34,036 bases of DNA from Steroidobacteraceae bacterium (GTDB taxonomy: Bacteria > Pseudomonadota > Gammaproteobacteria > Steroidobacterales > Steroidobacteraceae): assembly GCA_019187495.1 (NCBI GenBank), contig JABAQN010000034.1, positions 1 through 34,036 on the forward strand, in the 5' to 3' direction. The position numbers and the translations under genes are program-made. This document shows, in pieces, positions 15,105 through 23,564 of this stretch. Position 1 is the first letter of the stretch, and the number at the start of each line of letters is the position of its first letter. The notes under the pieces were generated by a model, which was not told where the DNA came from, made no database searches, and saw only the letters and a list, made by a program, of their open reading frames with translations.

Positions 15105-16766
15105 ATGCCGACCGGCATTGTCACCAAACAGCCTGTGATCGAGGCCGTCACCTGGAACGTGGGGGTTCCCCGGGGCGTCTACACTTGGACGGCGACCGGG
15201 ACGGCGTACTATGTCTCCGTATCCGGCAGCGACACGACCGGCGACGGGTCCGAAAGCTTCCCTTGGCGCACGGTCGAAAAAGGCTTGAGCGTCCTTCAAA
15301 AAGGGGACATCCTCTACCTGCGGGCCGGGGTCTACTATGTCGGTGCCTCCGTCCTCGCGGGGCCGTGCTTGCGTCTGACCACGCCCGGAACCGCCACGCA
15401 GCCGGTGATCGTCTCGGCCTATCCGGGCGAAGAGGAGCGGGTCTTTCTCGTGCCGCACCCGGACTGGATGGCCAGGCGCGCGAACACCCGGAACGCCGAC
15501 GGGCACGGGCTGCCGGTGATCGAACTCACCGGCAGCTACCAGTGGCTCTACGGCCTGGATATTCGCGGGACGCTCGGCCTCTCCGGAGACGATGGCCTCC
15601 CCGAATCCCACAGCGCCGCCGGCGTCCTCCTGGCCCGCACCGCCTATGACTGCCGGATCGTGAACTGCACCGTGCACCACGTCAAGCACTGCCCGATCAA
15701 AGACATCGGGCACGGGGCGCGGCGGGGCGTGATCGAGGGGAACCTGCTGTATGCCTCCGGCCTGAATACCCTCGACCACGCGATCTACATGGCCTCCCGC
15801 GAAGGGGCGCATGTGATCCGGGGGAACGTGTGCTTGCCGATTCCCGGCTACGGCATCCACCTCTACTTTGCCACCCAGAACTGCTGGGTCTATAACAACC
15901 TGGTCATCGGCGCCGGGATGGACGGGATCCTCTTCGCGAACGCGGGCAACCGGGCGTACCACAATGTCTGTTTGGAGTGCCGCCAGGGGGTGAAGCTGCA
16001 CAAGGGCGACTGCGCCGGCAGCCGCGTGATGAACAACGTCATCGGGGCCAACCGGGGCGCGCCGGCGTATGCGTCCGTTTTGGCCGACGCCGCCGGCCCG
16101 GACAACCAGGTGGACTATAACCTGCTGGTCTCCCGGAGCGGTAAAGCGATCACCGGAACCGGCTATGTGGACGGCGGGCATAATGTCAAACTCACGCCAG
16201 AGACGGCGGAACTGTTCTGGGAGGACTACCGGCCTGCCGAACGCGTCTATCAATGCTTCCTGACCGAAAGCTCGCCGGGCTGGGGGCAGGGGGCCGTGAT
16301 CGAGATCCCCGGCGTCACGGGGCCGCTGCCGATGGGGCTGTTTCCCGCCGGGGCGTATGCGCCCGTGGTCGTGCCGCCGCCGGCGGAACCGCCGCCCCCG
16401 CCGCCGCCTCCGCCGCCGCCCCCGCCCGAGCCGGAACCCGAGCCCGACCCGGCGCCCGAACCGGAACCGGAGCCGGAACCGGAGCCCGAACCGCCCCCGG
16501 CGCCGGAACCGCCGCCGCCCCCGCTGCCACCGCCCCCACCGCCGCCGGACCCGGAACCGGACCCGGAACCGGACCCCGATCCGGTGGACACCGGCATCGC
16601 GTGGGCCTTAGAAGGGCGCTGGGGCGGGGACGGGAGCAGCGTCTACCGGCTGCTCGAAGGGGACTCGGCCGCCGTCGGCATCGCCCGGCCCCTGGCCGTG
16701 CCCGAAGTGCGGGTGCGGGTGAGCTGCGCCCGCAAGGTACGCGTGACCCTCGGCTTCAAGCCGTGA
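15105..16766 (+). CDS. Right-handed beta-helix tail spike/fibre with Pro/Glu stalk
   Basis: The 553-residue product starts at ATG 15105, two bases after the previous stop. Residues 27-400 read as a parallel beta-helix: YYVSVSGSDTTGDGS and PWRTVEKGLSVLQKGDILYL are the entry strands seen in pectate-lyase-like tail spikes. Repeating coils with Asn/Gly turns follow (VIRGNVCLPIPGYGIHLYF, CWVYNNLVIGAGMDGILFAN, HNVCLECRQGVKLHKGD). Such spikes bind or cut host surface polysaccharide; no catalytic residues can be assigned by eye. Residues 424-494 are a Pro/Glu/Asp stalk. A compact C-terminal domain of about 55 residues (GIAWALEGRWGGDGSSVYRL, then VRVSCARKVRVTLGFKP) ends it, perhaps a binding head or trimerisation unit. 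Confidence 0.75.
   Translation: MPTGIVTKQPVIEAVTWNVGVPRGVYTWTATGTAYYVSVSGSDTTGDGSESFPWRTVEKGLSVLQKGDILYLRAGVYYVGASVLAGPCLRLTTPGTATQPVIVSAYPGEEERVFLVPHPDWMARRANTRNADGHGLPVIELTGSYQWLYGLDIRGTLGLSGDDGLPESHSAAGVLLARTAYDCRIVNCTVHHVKHCPIKDIGHGARRGVIEGNLLYASGLNTLDHAIYMASREGAHVIRGNVCLPIPGYGIHLYFATQNCWVYNNLVIGAGMDGILFANAGNRAYHNVCLECRQGVKLHKGDCAGSRVMNNVIGANRGAPAYASVLADAAGPDNQVDYNLLVSRSGKAITGTGYVDGGHNVKLTPETAELFWEDYRPAERVYQCFLTESSPGWGQGAVIEIPGVTGPLPMGLFPAGAYAPVVVPPPAEPPPPPPPPPPPPPEPEPEPDPAPEPEPEPEPEPEPPPAPEPPPPPLPPPPPPPDPEPDPEPDPDPVDTGIAWALEGRWGGDGSSVYRLLEGDSAAVGIARPLAVPEVRVRVSCARKVRVTLGFKP
16374..16588 (+). repeat. Low-complexity Pro/Glu/Asp-coding tract
   Basis: About 215 bases of CCG/CCC, GAA/GAG/GAC codons encode polyproline runs and PEPEP/PDPEPDP units. 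The other five frames are also open, which produces spurious Gly/Ser or Arg-rich shadows. The tract is prone to slippage and is the likeliest place for length variation or assembly error. Confidence 0.85.
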
Positions 16767-16778
16767 AAGGAACCCGAT

Positions 16779-17405
16779 ATGGCTGCTTTTTTACCGCAAC
16801 TGGCCTCCGGCCTGTCCGCCGCCCTGGGCCTCAAGTCTCTCTTCGGCGGGGGCGGGAAAGCCCCTGCCCCGCCGACCGTGATGTCGATGCCGGTGCAGGG
16901 CCAGCTCTATGACCAGATGGCCGCCCTGCGCCGTCAGCTGGAGCGCCCGGCGATCACGGGCGGGGGCCTGGACGCCAGTGGGCATTACCAGCGCGTCATG
17001 AACGGACTGCTCGCCTCCATGCGCGCTTCTGGCCTGCGCGGGGATACCGGGGCCGAAGGCGCGATGGCGAAGGGCGCGGGAAGTCTGGCGGGAAGTCTGG
17101 CGGGCGTCGAGGCCGCCGCGGACGCCGACCGGTGGCAGCGGCAGGTGCAATACAGCCAGTTGCTCCACAACCTGCTCACCGGGCAGGCCTCGACCAACCT
17201 GGCCGGCTACGACGCGCAGCTGCAAGGGGCGCGGATGCAGCAGGACCTCGATGCGGGGAATATCGCCGCTTTAAATGAACTGTCCGCCCTGCTCGCGCAG
17301 TGGACGGGGCGACGCGCGAAAGCGGCGAACACCGGGGGCGCGATGGTGCCGGCCGTGGGGGCGATCAACAGCCCCCAAAATACCCAACTGGCCTATCGTC
17401 CGTAA
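16779..17405 (+). CDS. Internal virion/ejection protein (small)
   Basis: AAAGGA precedes ATG 16779. The 208-residue protein begins with a hydrophobic helix and a Gly run (LASGLSAALGLKSLFGGGG), then long Ala/Gln/Leu-rich helices (LYDQMAALRRQLERP, VEAAADADRWQRQVQY, MQQDLDAGNIAALNELSAL). This layout, first of three helical proteins after the fibre, resembles the smallest podoviral ejection protein (T7 gp14 type), which enters the host outer membrane. The assignment is based on order, size ladder (208, 544, 1207 residues) and composition, not on a motif. Confidence 0.6.
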   Translation: MAAFLPQLASGLSAALGLKSLFGGGGKAPAPPTVMSMPVQGQLYDQMAALRRQLERPAITGGGLDASGHYQRVMNGLLASMRASGLRGDTGAEGAMAKGAGSLAGSLAGVEAAADADRWQRQVQYSQLLHNLLTGQASTNLAGYDAQLQGARMQQDLDAGNIAALNELSALLAQWTGRRAKAANTGGAMVPAVGAINSPQNTQLAYRP

Positions 17406-17417
17406 AGGAGCCTGTGC

Positions 17418-19052
17418 ATGAAAGCCGCTGCCGTGCCGTTTCATTTGAAGCCCAAACCGGTCGACCCGGAGGAAGGCCGCCTGAAAGAACTGCTCTCGAC
17501 GCTCCTGACCCCGCCCCAGTACCGCCCGCCGACCGCGCTGGGGCTGGGGCCAGTGGCGTTCCCGGGTGGGGGGCTACCCCCGTTGGGGCCGGACCCAGGC
17601 GCCGCGTATCCGCCGCAAGCGCCGCCGATGCCGCCCTCCGTGCCGCCTTTGCCGCCTGCGCCGCCGCCGGTGGCCAAGGCTTCGCCGTCGCCGGAAGCCG
17701 CCTACCCAGCCTATCGGTCGCAAGCGTTTGACGAAAGCTTAGCCCAAGGGGAAGCGGCCCGGCTGTTCCCCCGAGACCCCTACACGCGCCAGATGGACGC
17801 CCTGACCCGGCAGTACCAGCAAGAGACCGAAGAGACGCCGCCCGCCTTCGACTGGAAGCACCTCTTGCTGGCCCTGGCCGGCGCGCGCTACGGGGCGAAG
17901 GGCCTGGCCGCGGTGGGGAGCGGGATCGAGCGGGGGCGGCAAACGCGCCAGGCCCGGCAGGAGCGGCAGGCGCAGCTGTTGCTGGAGCAGCGGGATCAAC
18001 TGGAAAAGGAGCGGGCGCGTCAGGAGGCCCAGGCGGATCAATACGTGCAGCGGCGGGTGCTGCAGGCCGACCAGACCGAAGCGCGCGCCTACGACCGCTG
18101 GCAGCAGGGCAAACAAAAATGGGAGGCGGACCGGCAAAAAGCGGCCGAAGGCGCCGCCCAAAAAGCCGTGGCCGCGTTTTCCAAAGACCTCTCCGGCTAC
18201 CACAGTCTGGCCGATACGAAGCTGTCCGCGCCGACGCTTTCGCAGATGGCCCAAGTGTTTCGCGTTCACGCTGACGCTTTGGCGGCCCATGGTGCGCCGG
18301 AAGGCGACTTGGCGCGTCGGCAAGCGGAGACCCTGGACCAGATGGCACGACAGGCCCCGGCGCAGAGTCTCGCCGCTCAGGAGGCCGCCGCGTCCATTGT
18401 GCAAAAGGCACAGAGCGGGCAGCTCTCCGAGGCGATGGCCCGGCTGGCCCTGAAAAGCGAAGGCCTCAAAGAAGAGCAAATCCAGCAGATGCTCTTTAAC
18501 CGCACCGTGAAGGGCCCGGCGGAAGTCAAACGGATCGAGCAGGACATCGAAGAGTCCCAGGCCCGCGTGGGCAAGCTCCTGACCGAAGGCAAGAATCTTC
18601 AGCGCAAGTATGACGATGAACACAAGCTGGCGAACGCGAGGCTATCTCAGATCAAAAAGCAGATCGCCATCGCCGGAACCAAAGCGAGAACCGACCCGCG
18701 CCTCAAATACTGGCTGAACGACCTGTCCGACCAGCAGGCCCGCTATGAGGACGAACATGACGACTTTCTGAAAAAGGCCCAAGAACTGGAAGAGGAAGCC
18801 CATCTGGGGCCGAAAGGCTTTTTCGGAGAGCGGACGCCCCTGACCGGTGAGGCTGCGGTGACGGTTCCGGCCAAGGCCTCCGAATACAAGCAACGGGCGG
18901 CAAGGGCCGCCGCCAAAGCCCGCCAGATTGCGGCCCAAAAGCGGGCCCTGATCGGCGGCGGCGGCCAGCTTCCACCCATGCCGGTCGGGGTGCGCAAGTC
19001 TATGAAGCCGGGCGCCAAGCCCTACGACGCCAACGACCCTTCGACCTGGTAA
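17418..19052 (+). CDS. Internal virion/ejection protein (coiled coil, middle)
   Basis: AAAGGAG lies upstream of ATG 17418. The 544-residue protein has a Pro-rich N-terminus (about 30-100, with PPQAPPMPPSVPPLPP). Long Gln/Arg/Glu coiled coils follow over about 165-260 (RQTRQARQERQAQLLLEQRD) and 340-470, then a basic C-terminus ending in KPYDANDPSTW. High helix content and position between the small and giant helical proteins fit the middle ejection protein (T7 gp15 type) that would form a periplasmic channel. No enzyme motif is seen. The Pro-rich start could be a flexible packing tether inside the capsid. Confidence 0.6.
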   Translation: MKAAAVPFHLKPKPVDPEEGRLKELLSTLLTPPQYRPPTALGLGPVAFPGGGLPPLGPDPGAAYPPQAPPMPPSVPPLPPAPPPVAKASPSPEAAYPAYRSQAFDESLAQGEAARLFPRDPYTRQMDALTRQYQQETEETPPAFDWKHLLLALAGARYGAKGLAAVGSGIERGRQTRQARQERQAQLLLEQRDQLEKERARQEAQADQYVQRRVLQADQTEARAYDRWQQGKQKWEADRQKAAEGAAQKAVAAFSKDLSGYHSLADTKLSAPTLSQMAQVFRVHADALAAHGAPEGDLARRQAETLDQMARQAPAQSLAAQEAAASIVQKAQSGQLSEAMARLALKSEGLKEEQIQQMLFNRTVKGPAEVKRIEQDIEESQARVGKLLTEGKNLQRKYDDEHKLANARLSQIKKQIAIAGTKARTDPRLKYWLNDLSDQQARYEDEHDDFLKKAQELEEEAHLGPKGFFGERTPLTGEAAVTVPAKASEYKQRAARAAAKARQIAAQKRALIGGGGQLPPMPVGVRKSMKPGAKPYDANDPSTW

Positions 19053-19062
19053 GGAGGCCGTG

Positions 19063-22000
19063 ATGCCCACCGCCGAAGACCGCCTCCGGGCGGCGCTCGC
19101 GTATGTGGATCCGAAGATTGCCGACGCCGACGAACGCTACTATACGGCGCTCCACAAGGCGGGGGTGCTGAAGGCCCCCTGGTCGGTCACGAAAGCGCAC
19201 GGGGGCATCCGGGGCCTGCCCGACGCCCAACGACAACTCGTGATCCGGTTGGCGTCGGGGAAGGTGGGGAGTTTCACGCCCACCCTGGCCGAGAAGGTCG
19301 GGGCCGTACCCCTCCAGGCCGGGGCCAAAGTCCTCTCGATGGGGCTAGAGGGCCTCGCCGACATTAATAAGCCCATCCTGGAACTGGACCCGCTCCAGAA
19401 ATCCTGGCAGTGGGTGAAGGCGCAACTGGAAGCCCTGCCCCGCGCCCTGGTGGTGCGGGCAGTCTCCGCCCGGCAGGGGAAACCCATGGGCCAGATCGCC
19501 CACGAATGGCAAGTCTTGAAAAACACGGTCGCCCACTTCTCCGAAAACCCCGAATTGGATCAGCTCCTGCGGCAGAAAGGCGTCAGTTACAAAGACGCAC
19601 TCCTCCAGGGCGGGGCCGATCCCCGGATCGCCGCCTATGGGGGCTTTTTGTTGGACGCCCTGATGCCGGACAAAGTGACCAGTGCCGCTGGCGTAATCGG
19701 GCGCAGCGCGATGGCGGTCAAAGGGGCGCGGCGGCAGGCCGCCCTCCGCCAGGTCGAAGCCCTGGAGACGGCCCGACGCGCTGAACGCCTCGCCGACCGC
19801 ACGGCCCGCGAGGGGAAAGTCTTGGAGCAGATCGGGGCCGAAGGGGTGAGGGCTCTACCCGAAAAAGCGCCCGCCCGGAGGCTTTCCGAAGCGGTGGCCC
19901 AAACCGCCAAAGCCGACCGCGCCGCTGCGCAGCTGGCCCGCGTGCAGGCGAAGGGGTTCCCGACCGTGGAAGCGTTCAAAGCCGCGCAAGCCGAAAAATG
20001 GGCGAAGGCTGCGGCAGAGAAGGCCCGCCTTCAGGCCCAGCTGCAAGCCCGCGCGGAAATAGAGTTTGCCCAGTCCTTAGCCGGACAGCGAAAAGCGATG
20101 CAAGCCGGGGCGAAAGCGCTGCAGCAAAAAGAACTCGACCAGTATTTGGAGTCCCAGCCCCGAAGGGAATTCCCCGGACAGCCCAAAGTCCAAGTCCCCG
20201 GAGGTAGAGCCGAACTGCCACCCGTCTCGTCGCCGCGCCCTCAGCCTGCGGCCGAACTAGAGGCGATGCCCCAGTACATCCAGCAACTCGGCGGCCCTAA
20301 AGAGATCGACCGCAAGCTCGCTGCGTTTCGTCAGGCCGAAGCCGAAAGGGGGGCGAAGGCGGCGGCCGACAAGGAGGCCGCGAAGGCCGCGAAGGGAACG
20401 AAAGCGCCCCGGGCTCCGAAGCGGCCCGCCGAACCCAAGCCGAAACTTGCCCCCACCATCCCTTACAAGCAGACGGACATCGACAAGACGCTCGACAGTT
20501 ACCGGCGGGTGGGGGTGCCGGAGAACTACCTGAAGCAAGTCGAAGATCAGCTCTATGCCGGAACCGGTCAGGCCTTCATCGATCAGGCCCGGAAGTGGCG
20601 GGCGCAGTGGGCGAAAGAAGCGGGGCAAGCGAAAAAGCAGGCCCGCCTCCAGGAAGAGAGCCTGGAGCGCCCTATCGACGAGGCGGCGGCCCTGGCCGAC
20701 CCGTTCGATGCCGAACGTTTGGACTCGCTGGCGCAAGCCCCGGCGCGGGCGCCTGCCGAACCGGCCCGCCCGAAGTCCGAACCCCTGGCACAGTCTTCGC
20801 CGCGTTTCACCGCAACCGACATGAAAGAGACGCCGACGGTGATCGCCTTGCGCCGCCAGCAGGATGACCTGGAAACGGCGCTCTGGCGGCTGACGAAAGT
20901 GCCCCGCAGTCGGCGCTACGCCCCCGGCGGCTGGGTCGCGAAGTCGCCCGAAGAGCAGGCCCTCTTGGACAAGTTGGCTGCGGTCAATCGCGACCTAGAG
21001 GACGCCTTGACCGCCCCCGCGCCGCCGACCAAAACGGAAGCCATCACCGAGATGATCCGGGAAGGCGTCCCCGAACGCGGGCCGGGCTGGGAAACGGAGA
21101 GCTTGGAAGGCGGGCGCGGCCCTTTGGGGAACGAACGCGGGGCGGTGCTTTTGCCAAAAGAAGCGCAGGCCCAGGTGCAGCGGATCGGGGAGGCGTTGGG
21201 GAGCCTGAAAGGTAAAGACTTCGACGCGCTGCTCGCGAAAATCACGCGCCTTCAGCGGATCGGCAAGCTCTACGCGTCGCCACAGGGCGCCTGGCGGGAC
21301 ATTCTCGGCACGGCCCTCACCCATGCCGCCATCTTTGAGTCCGACCCGCTCGCCTGGATGAGTGCGGCCATTGACTTGAAGCTGGACGACCTGGCGAAAT
21401 CGAAGAGGGGCTGGGCGCTCGATACGTTTCTGGACAGTGCGGCGGACGTCTGGCCGGTGGCAGGGCCGCAGGGCCTCATGCGCGGCCTAGAGTCCGGCGG
21501 CAAGGCGGACGCGGCAGCGATCCCGCTCCCGAAGCCTCTGGATCGGGGCCGGGCGTTGCGGCAGGGCGTGAACCGCTTCTGGGAGAAGATGGGCCTGGTG
21601 GAAGCCCTGAAGCGCATGGCCCTCACGGGGACCCCTCAAGACGTGGCTTTGGCCCAAAAACTCCTGAAGGGCGACGAGTTGCCGCTGTCCCACGCCGTCC
21701 GCCCGATCACCCGCCCGGTGCGGCTTGCGGACTTTTCCCCGGAGGCCCAAAAGGCCCTACACTGGGGCGTCACAGCGACGTCCGGCGATCCGTTCCAGAC
21801 CCCGGCCTGGCTGAAGACCCTCTCGAACCGGGGCATCGGACCGCTGTTTCACACCTGGGCTGTCCAGGTGCCGATGCATCGGGGCCAGGCGCTCCTGAAG
21901 GCGGCGTCCGAATGGAACCCCGGTCCGGCCTGGCAGACCTACAAAGAGGGCCGGGCTTACGCCAACTTCGCCGGACCGCCCGCCGTAAACGAAGAGGGGC

Positions 22001-22686
22001 AGCCCGTGCGCGGGCCGCTTTATCCGCCTCCACCGGGGAAAACTCAGTACCAGCAAAAGGGGATGGATTTCATGATCGATCCGTTCCGCTACGGAGTCGC
22101 GTATGACCTGAAAGGCTCGCCAACGGCCCGCATGTCCGTGGCCGGGATCGCCGGGGAAGGTCCCCAGCAGGCGGCGGGGAACCTGCCCGGGCCGTACCTG
22201 GAGAAGGCCAAGCATCTCATTGGCGGGAGCCTGTCGGGCCTGTCGGCGCTGGTGCAGCCGGGCATCTGGCCGCAACTGCTCTACCGGGGCACGCAAATCC
22301 TCAAGGGGGACGAGAACCCGGTGCAGCCGGGGGTGGACGCGGGCCTGATCGCACCGGAAGCGGCGGCGAAGCTTTCGGCGTCGCTCCGATCAGCGGGCGT
22401 GGCCAACCCCAACACGCCCGGGGCGAAGGCGGGCCGACTCCTGTTGGAGCTGGGCAAGCAGTTCGCGCCCTCGGAAGTGACGCAGGCGCTCAATCTCCCG
22501 CAGCTCGCGCCGACGCTGGGCCTGGGCCGAAAGTCTCCCTCGGGCCTGCCGTCGCAGGAGGGGATGGACTATCTGATTTATCTCTTGGGCGGCGCGTCCA
22601 AGCCCGCCTCTCGCTACGATCTGTCGATTGGCCCCTACCTCCAGATGCTCGAAAACCGGCGGGGCCTGAAAGGGGCAAACCGTTGA
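19063..22686 (+). CDS. Giant internal virion/ejection protein
   Basis: ATG 19063 is chosen over GTG 19060 because AAGGAGG (19051-19057) lies five bases before it; 1207 residues follow. Residues 220-360 are an Ala/Arg/Lys/Gln coil (RRAERLADRTAREGKVLEQI, AQAEKWAKAAAEKARLQAQL) and 360-620 are Pro/Lys-rich and low complexity. The last 350 residues are globular with Gly/Trp/Pro-rich segments (FHTWAVQVPMHRGQALLKAA, SGLSALVQPGIWPQLLYRG). The size and last place in the virion block match the largest ejection protein of podoviruses. I see no convincing lysozyme or transglycosylase motif, so whether it carries wall-degrading activity is open. Its TGA overlaps a TTG start of the next gene. Confidence 0.65.
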   Translation: MPTAEDRLRAALAYVDPKIADADERYYTALHKAGVLKAPWSVTKAHGGIRGLPDAQRQLVIRLASGKVGSFTPTLAEKVGAVPLQAGAKVLSMGLEGLADINKPILELDPLQKSWQWVKAQLEALPRALVVRAVSARQGKPMGQIAHEWQVLKNTVAHFSENPELDQLLRQKGVSYKDALLQGGADPRIAAYGGFLLDALMPDKVTSAAGVIGRSAMAVKGARRQAALRQVEALETARRAERLADRTAREGKVLEQIGAEGVRALPEKAPARRLSEAVAQTAKADRAAAQLARVQAKGFPTVEAFKAAQAEKWAKAAAEKARLQAQLQARAEIEFAQSLAGQRKAMQAGAKALQQKELDQYLESQPRREFPGQPKVQVPGGRAELPPVSSPRPQPAAELEAMPQYIQQLGGPKEIDRKLAAFRQAEAERGAKAAADKEAAKAAKGTKAPRAPKRPAEPKPKLAPTIPYKQTDIDKTLDSYRRVGVPENYLKQVEDQLYAGTGQAFIDQARKWRAQWAKEAGQAKKQARLQEESLERPIDEAAALADPFDAERLDSLAQAPARAPAEPARPKSEPLAQSSPRFTATDMKETPTVIALRRQQDDLETALWRLTKVPRSRRYAPGGWVAKSPEEQALLDKLAAVNRDLEDALTAPAPPTKTEAITEMIREGVPERGPGWETESLEGGRGPLGNERGAVLLPKEAQAQVQRIGEALGSLKGKDFDALLAKITRLQRIGKLYASPQGAWRDILGTALTHAAIFESDPLAWMSAAIDLKLDDLAKSKRGWALDTFLDSAADVWPVAGPQGLMRGLESGGKADAAAIPLPKPLDRGRALRQGVNRFWEKMGLVEALKRMALTGTPQDVALAQKLLKGDELPLSHAVRPITRPVRLADFSPEAQKALHWGVTATSGDPFQTPAWLKTLSNRGIGPLFHTWAVQVPMHRGQALLKAASEWNPGPAWQTYKEGRAYANFAGPPAVNEEGQPVRGPLYPPPPGKTQYQQKGMDFMIDPFRYGVAYDLKGSPTARMSVAGIAGEGPQQAAGNLPGPYLEKAKHLIGGSLSGLSALVQPGIWPQLLYRGTQILKGDENPVQPGVDAGLIAPEAAAKLSASLRSAGVANPNTPGAKAGRLLLELGKQFAPSEVTQALNLPQLAPTLGLGRKSPSGLPSQEGMDYLIYLLGGASKPASRYDLSIGPYLQMLENRRGLKGANR

Positions 22687-22967
22687 CCGAAAGCCAAGTG
22701 CTCCCGATTCTCGTGCAAGGCGGTAGTTTCGCGACCCTGTGCTATGTGATCTACTGGGCCACCCAGAAACTCGTCCCGATCCTGGAACGTATCCAGACGA
22801 CCATGCAGGAGATGCAGCTCTCCTATTTCGAAAAATTGGACGAACGGGACAAGTACTTCCACGAGCAACTCTCCGACATCACGGCCCAGTACCAGAAAAA
22901 CTGCGACGATTGCCGCCTCCTGTGGCGGCAGCTGGTGGAAAGCCCGCCGGCGTCCGAAAGGAGGTGA
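22683..22967 (+). CDS. Holin-like or envelope-spanning small membrane protein
   Basis: TTG 22683 overlaps the previous TGA (TTGA), the only start that fits. The 94-residue protein has a single membrane segment at about residues 13-28 (GSFATLCYVIYWATQKL). A charged, coiled-coil-prone segment follows (LERIQTTMQEMQLSYFEKLD), with a CDDC pair and an Arg-rich end. A one-helix protein with a cytoplasmic coil at the end of the late operon is typical of small holins or lysis-associated proteins. No endolysin is adjacent, which lowers confidence. Confidence 0.5.
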   Translation: MTESQVLPILVQGGSFATLCYVIYWATQKLVPILERIQTTMQEMQLSYFEKLDERDKYFHEQLSDITAQYQKNCDDCRLLWRQLVESPPASERR

Positions 22968-22970
22968 TCC
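22957..22970 (+). promoter_or_regulatory. Exceptionally long Shine-Dalgarno sequence
   Basis: AAAGGAGGTGATCC is complementary over 14 bases to the conserved 3' end of bacterial 16S rRNA (GGATCACCTCCTTT). The GGAGG core lies nine bases before ATG 22974, and the upstream gene's TGA (22965-22967) is inside it. Most ribosome sites in the window are 5-7 bases long. Confidence 0.85.
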
Positions 22971-22973
22971 CGG

Positions 22974-23129
22974 ATGCTCTCCTGGCTCTTTAAGCACTGG
23001 CTCCGGGGCCGCGCCCAGGCCCACAAAGAATGGCTCTTTCGGGAACTGGCCCAGCGCTTCGGCGTGAAGCGCGCCGACTTCGAGGCGAACTTTGCCCCGC
23101 TGCTCGAACTGGTGCTGTCCAAATTCTAA
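22974..23129 (+). CDS. 51-residue late protein, unknown
   Basis: This small frame is not obvious by length, but it is led by a 14-base perfect anti-16S match and closed 36 bases before an intrinsic terminator, so it is very likely translated. The basic-aromatic N-terminus (MLSWLFKHWLRGRAQAHKEW) is followed by an amphipathic helix with Phe/Leu (FEANFAPLLELVLSKF). It is the last gene of the late operon and sits next to the holin-like gene. A lysis-timing or membrane-associated role is possible but unproven. Confidence 0.7.
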   Translation: MLSWLFKHWLRGRAQAHKEWLFRELAQRFGVKRADFEANFAPLLELVLSKF

Positions 23130-23164
23130 CCGCGGTCGCCCGACCCCTCCAAGCCCTCGCCCTT

Positions 23165-23195
23165 GGGCCCGGCCCACAAAGCCGGGTCTTTTTTT
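23165..23195 (+). terminator. Intrinsic terminator of the late operon
   Basis: CCCGGC (23168-23173) pairs with GCCGGG (23181-23186) around a 7-base loop, extended by G-T/G-C pairs, and is followed by TC and then seven T bases (23189-23195). It lies just after the last late gene. Confidence 0.85.
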
Positions 23196-23230
23196 GTTAT
23201 CTTGAGATCGCCCAAAATAAATTTCCAGGC

Positions 23231-23260
23231 CTGAAAGGGAAAAGCCGACCATAGTAGAAT
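23231..23260 (+). promoter_or_regulatory. Putative sigma-70 promoter for the heptad-repeat gene
   Basis: A -10 like TAGAAT (23255-23260) lies 18 bases after a -35-like CTGAAA (23231-23236, 4 of 6 to consensus). It is in the AT-richer gap between the late terminator and a small rightward gene pair. The match is moderate only. Confidence 0.4.
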
Positions 23261-23302
23261 ACATCCCTATGCTTGATCAGGATAGGGAGGAGGAGAGAAG
23301 CC

Positions 23303-23527
23303 GTGAGCCAGAGGTCAAAAGGGCGCCAGGCATCTCAAAACGATTTACTTCAGGAGCGCCACAGATTCGAACCAAGCCACCCCCAGGCGGTGCGCTCCTA
23401 CAAGCAATTTCTGGAATCCTACAAGCAATTTCTGGAATCCTACAAGCAATTTCTGGAATCCTACAAGCAATACCGGGCCCTTTTTTGCGCCGTAAAACTA
23501 GGGCGCGAGGTCAAGACGACTGGTTGA
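23303..23527 (+). CDS. Small heptad-repeat protein, unknown
   Basis: GTG 23303 follows GGGAGGAGGAG by about eight bases. The 74-residue product has a Gln/Arg-rich start (SQRSKGRQASQND). It then has three identical heptads, SYKQFLE, plus a fourth partial (SYKQYR), encoded by perfect 21-bp DNA repeats, and a short basic tail. Heptads with Tyr/Phe/Leu spacing would make a short coiled coil or amphipathic helix. The other rightward frame over the same DNA reads LLQAISG repeats but lacks a good ribosome site in the right place. It is isolated between the late operon and the repressor, a site where temperate phages keep lysogeny-expressed accessory genes. The function is unknown. Confidence 0.5.
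   Translation: MSQRSKGRQASQNDLLQERHRFEPSHPQAVRSYKQFLESYKQFLESYKQFLESYKQYRALFCAVKLGREVKTTG
23396..23471 (+). repeat. 21-bp perfect tandem repeat, 3.6 copies
   Basis: The unit, starting TCCTACAAGCAATTTCTGG, occurs three times without a mismatch (23396, 23417, 23438) plus 13 bases of a fourth. 21 bp keeps the frame, so copy number could change freely without breaking the gene. Perfect identity shows recent expansion. There are no spacers, so it is not CRISPR. Confidence 0.95.
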
Positions 23528-23564
23528 ACTGTTCGGCCTGCTCGCCTGGTGTGGGGAAGCCCCA

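Noticed and set aside
16250..16597. Leftward Gly/Ser-repeat protein
   Set aside because: It is the complement of the Pro/Glu stalk codons with no start signal or neighbours.
19063..22686. Lysozyme or transglycosylase domain in the giant ejection protein
   Set aside because: No convincing catalytic Glu context or family motif could be seen; only coils and low-complexity parts are clear.
23396..23471. CRISPR array
   Set aside because: Units are directly adjacent (no spacers) and in frame within a coding sequence.
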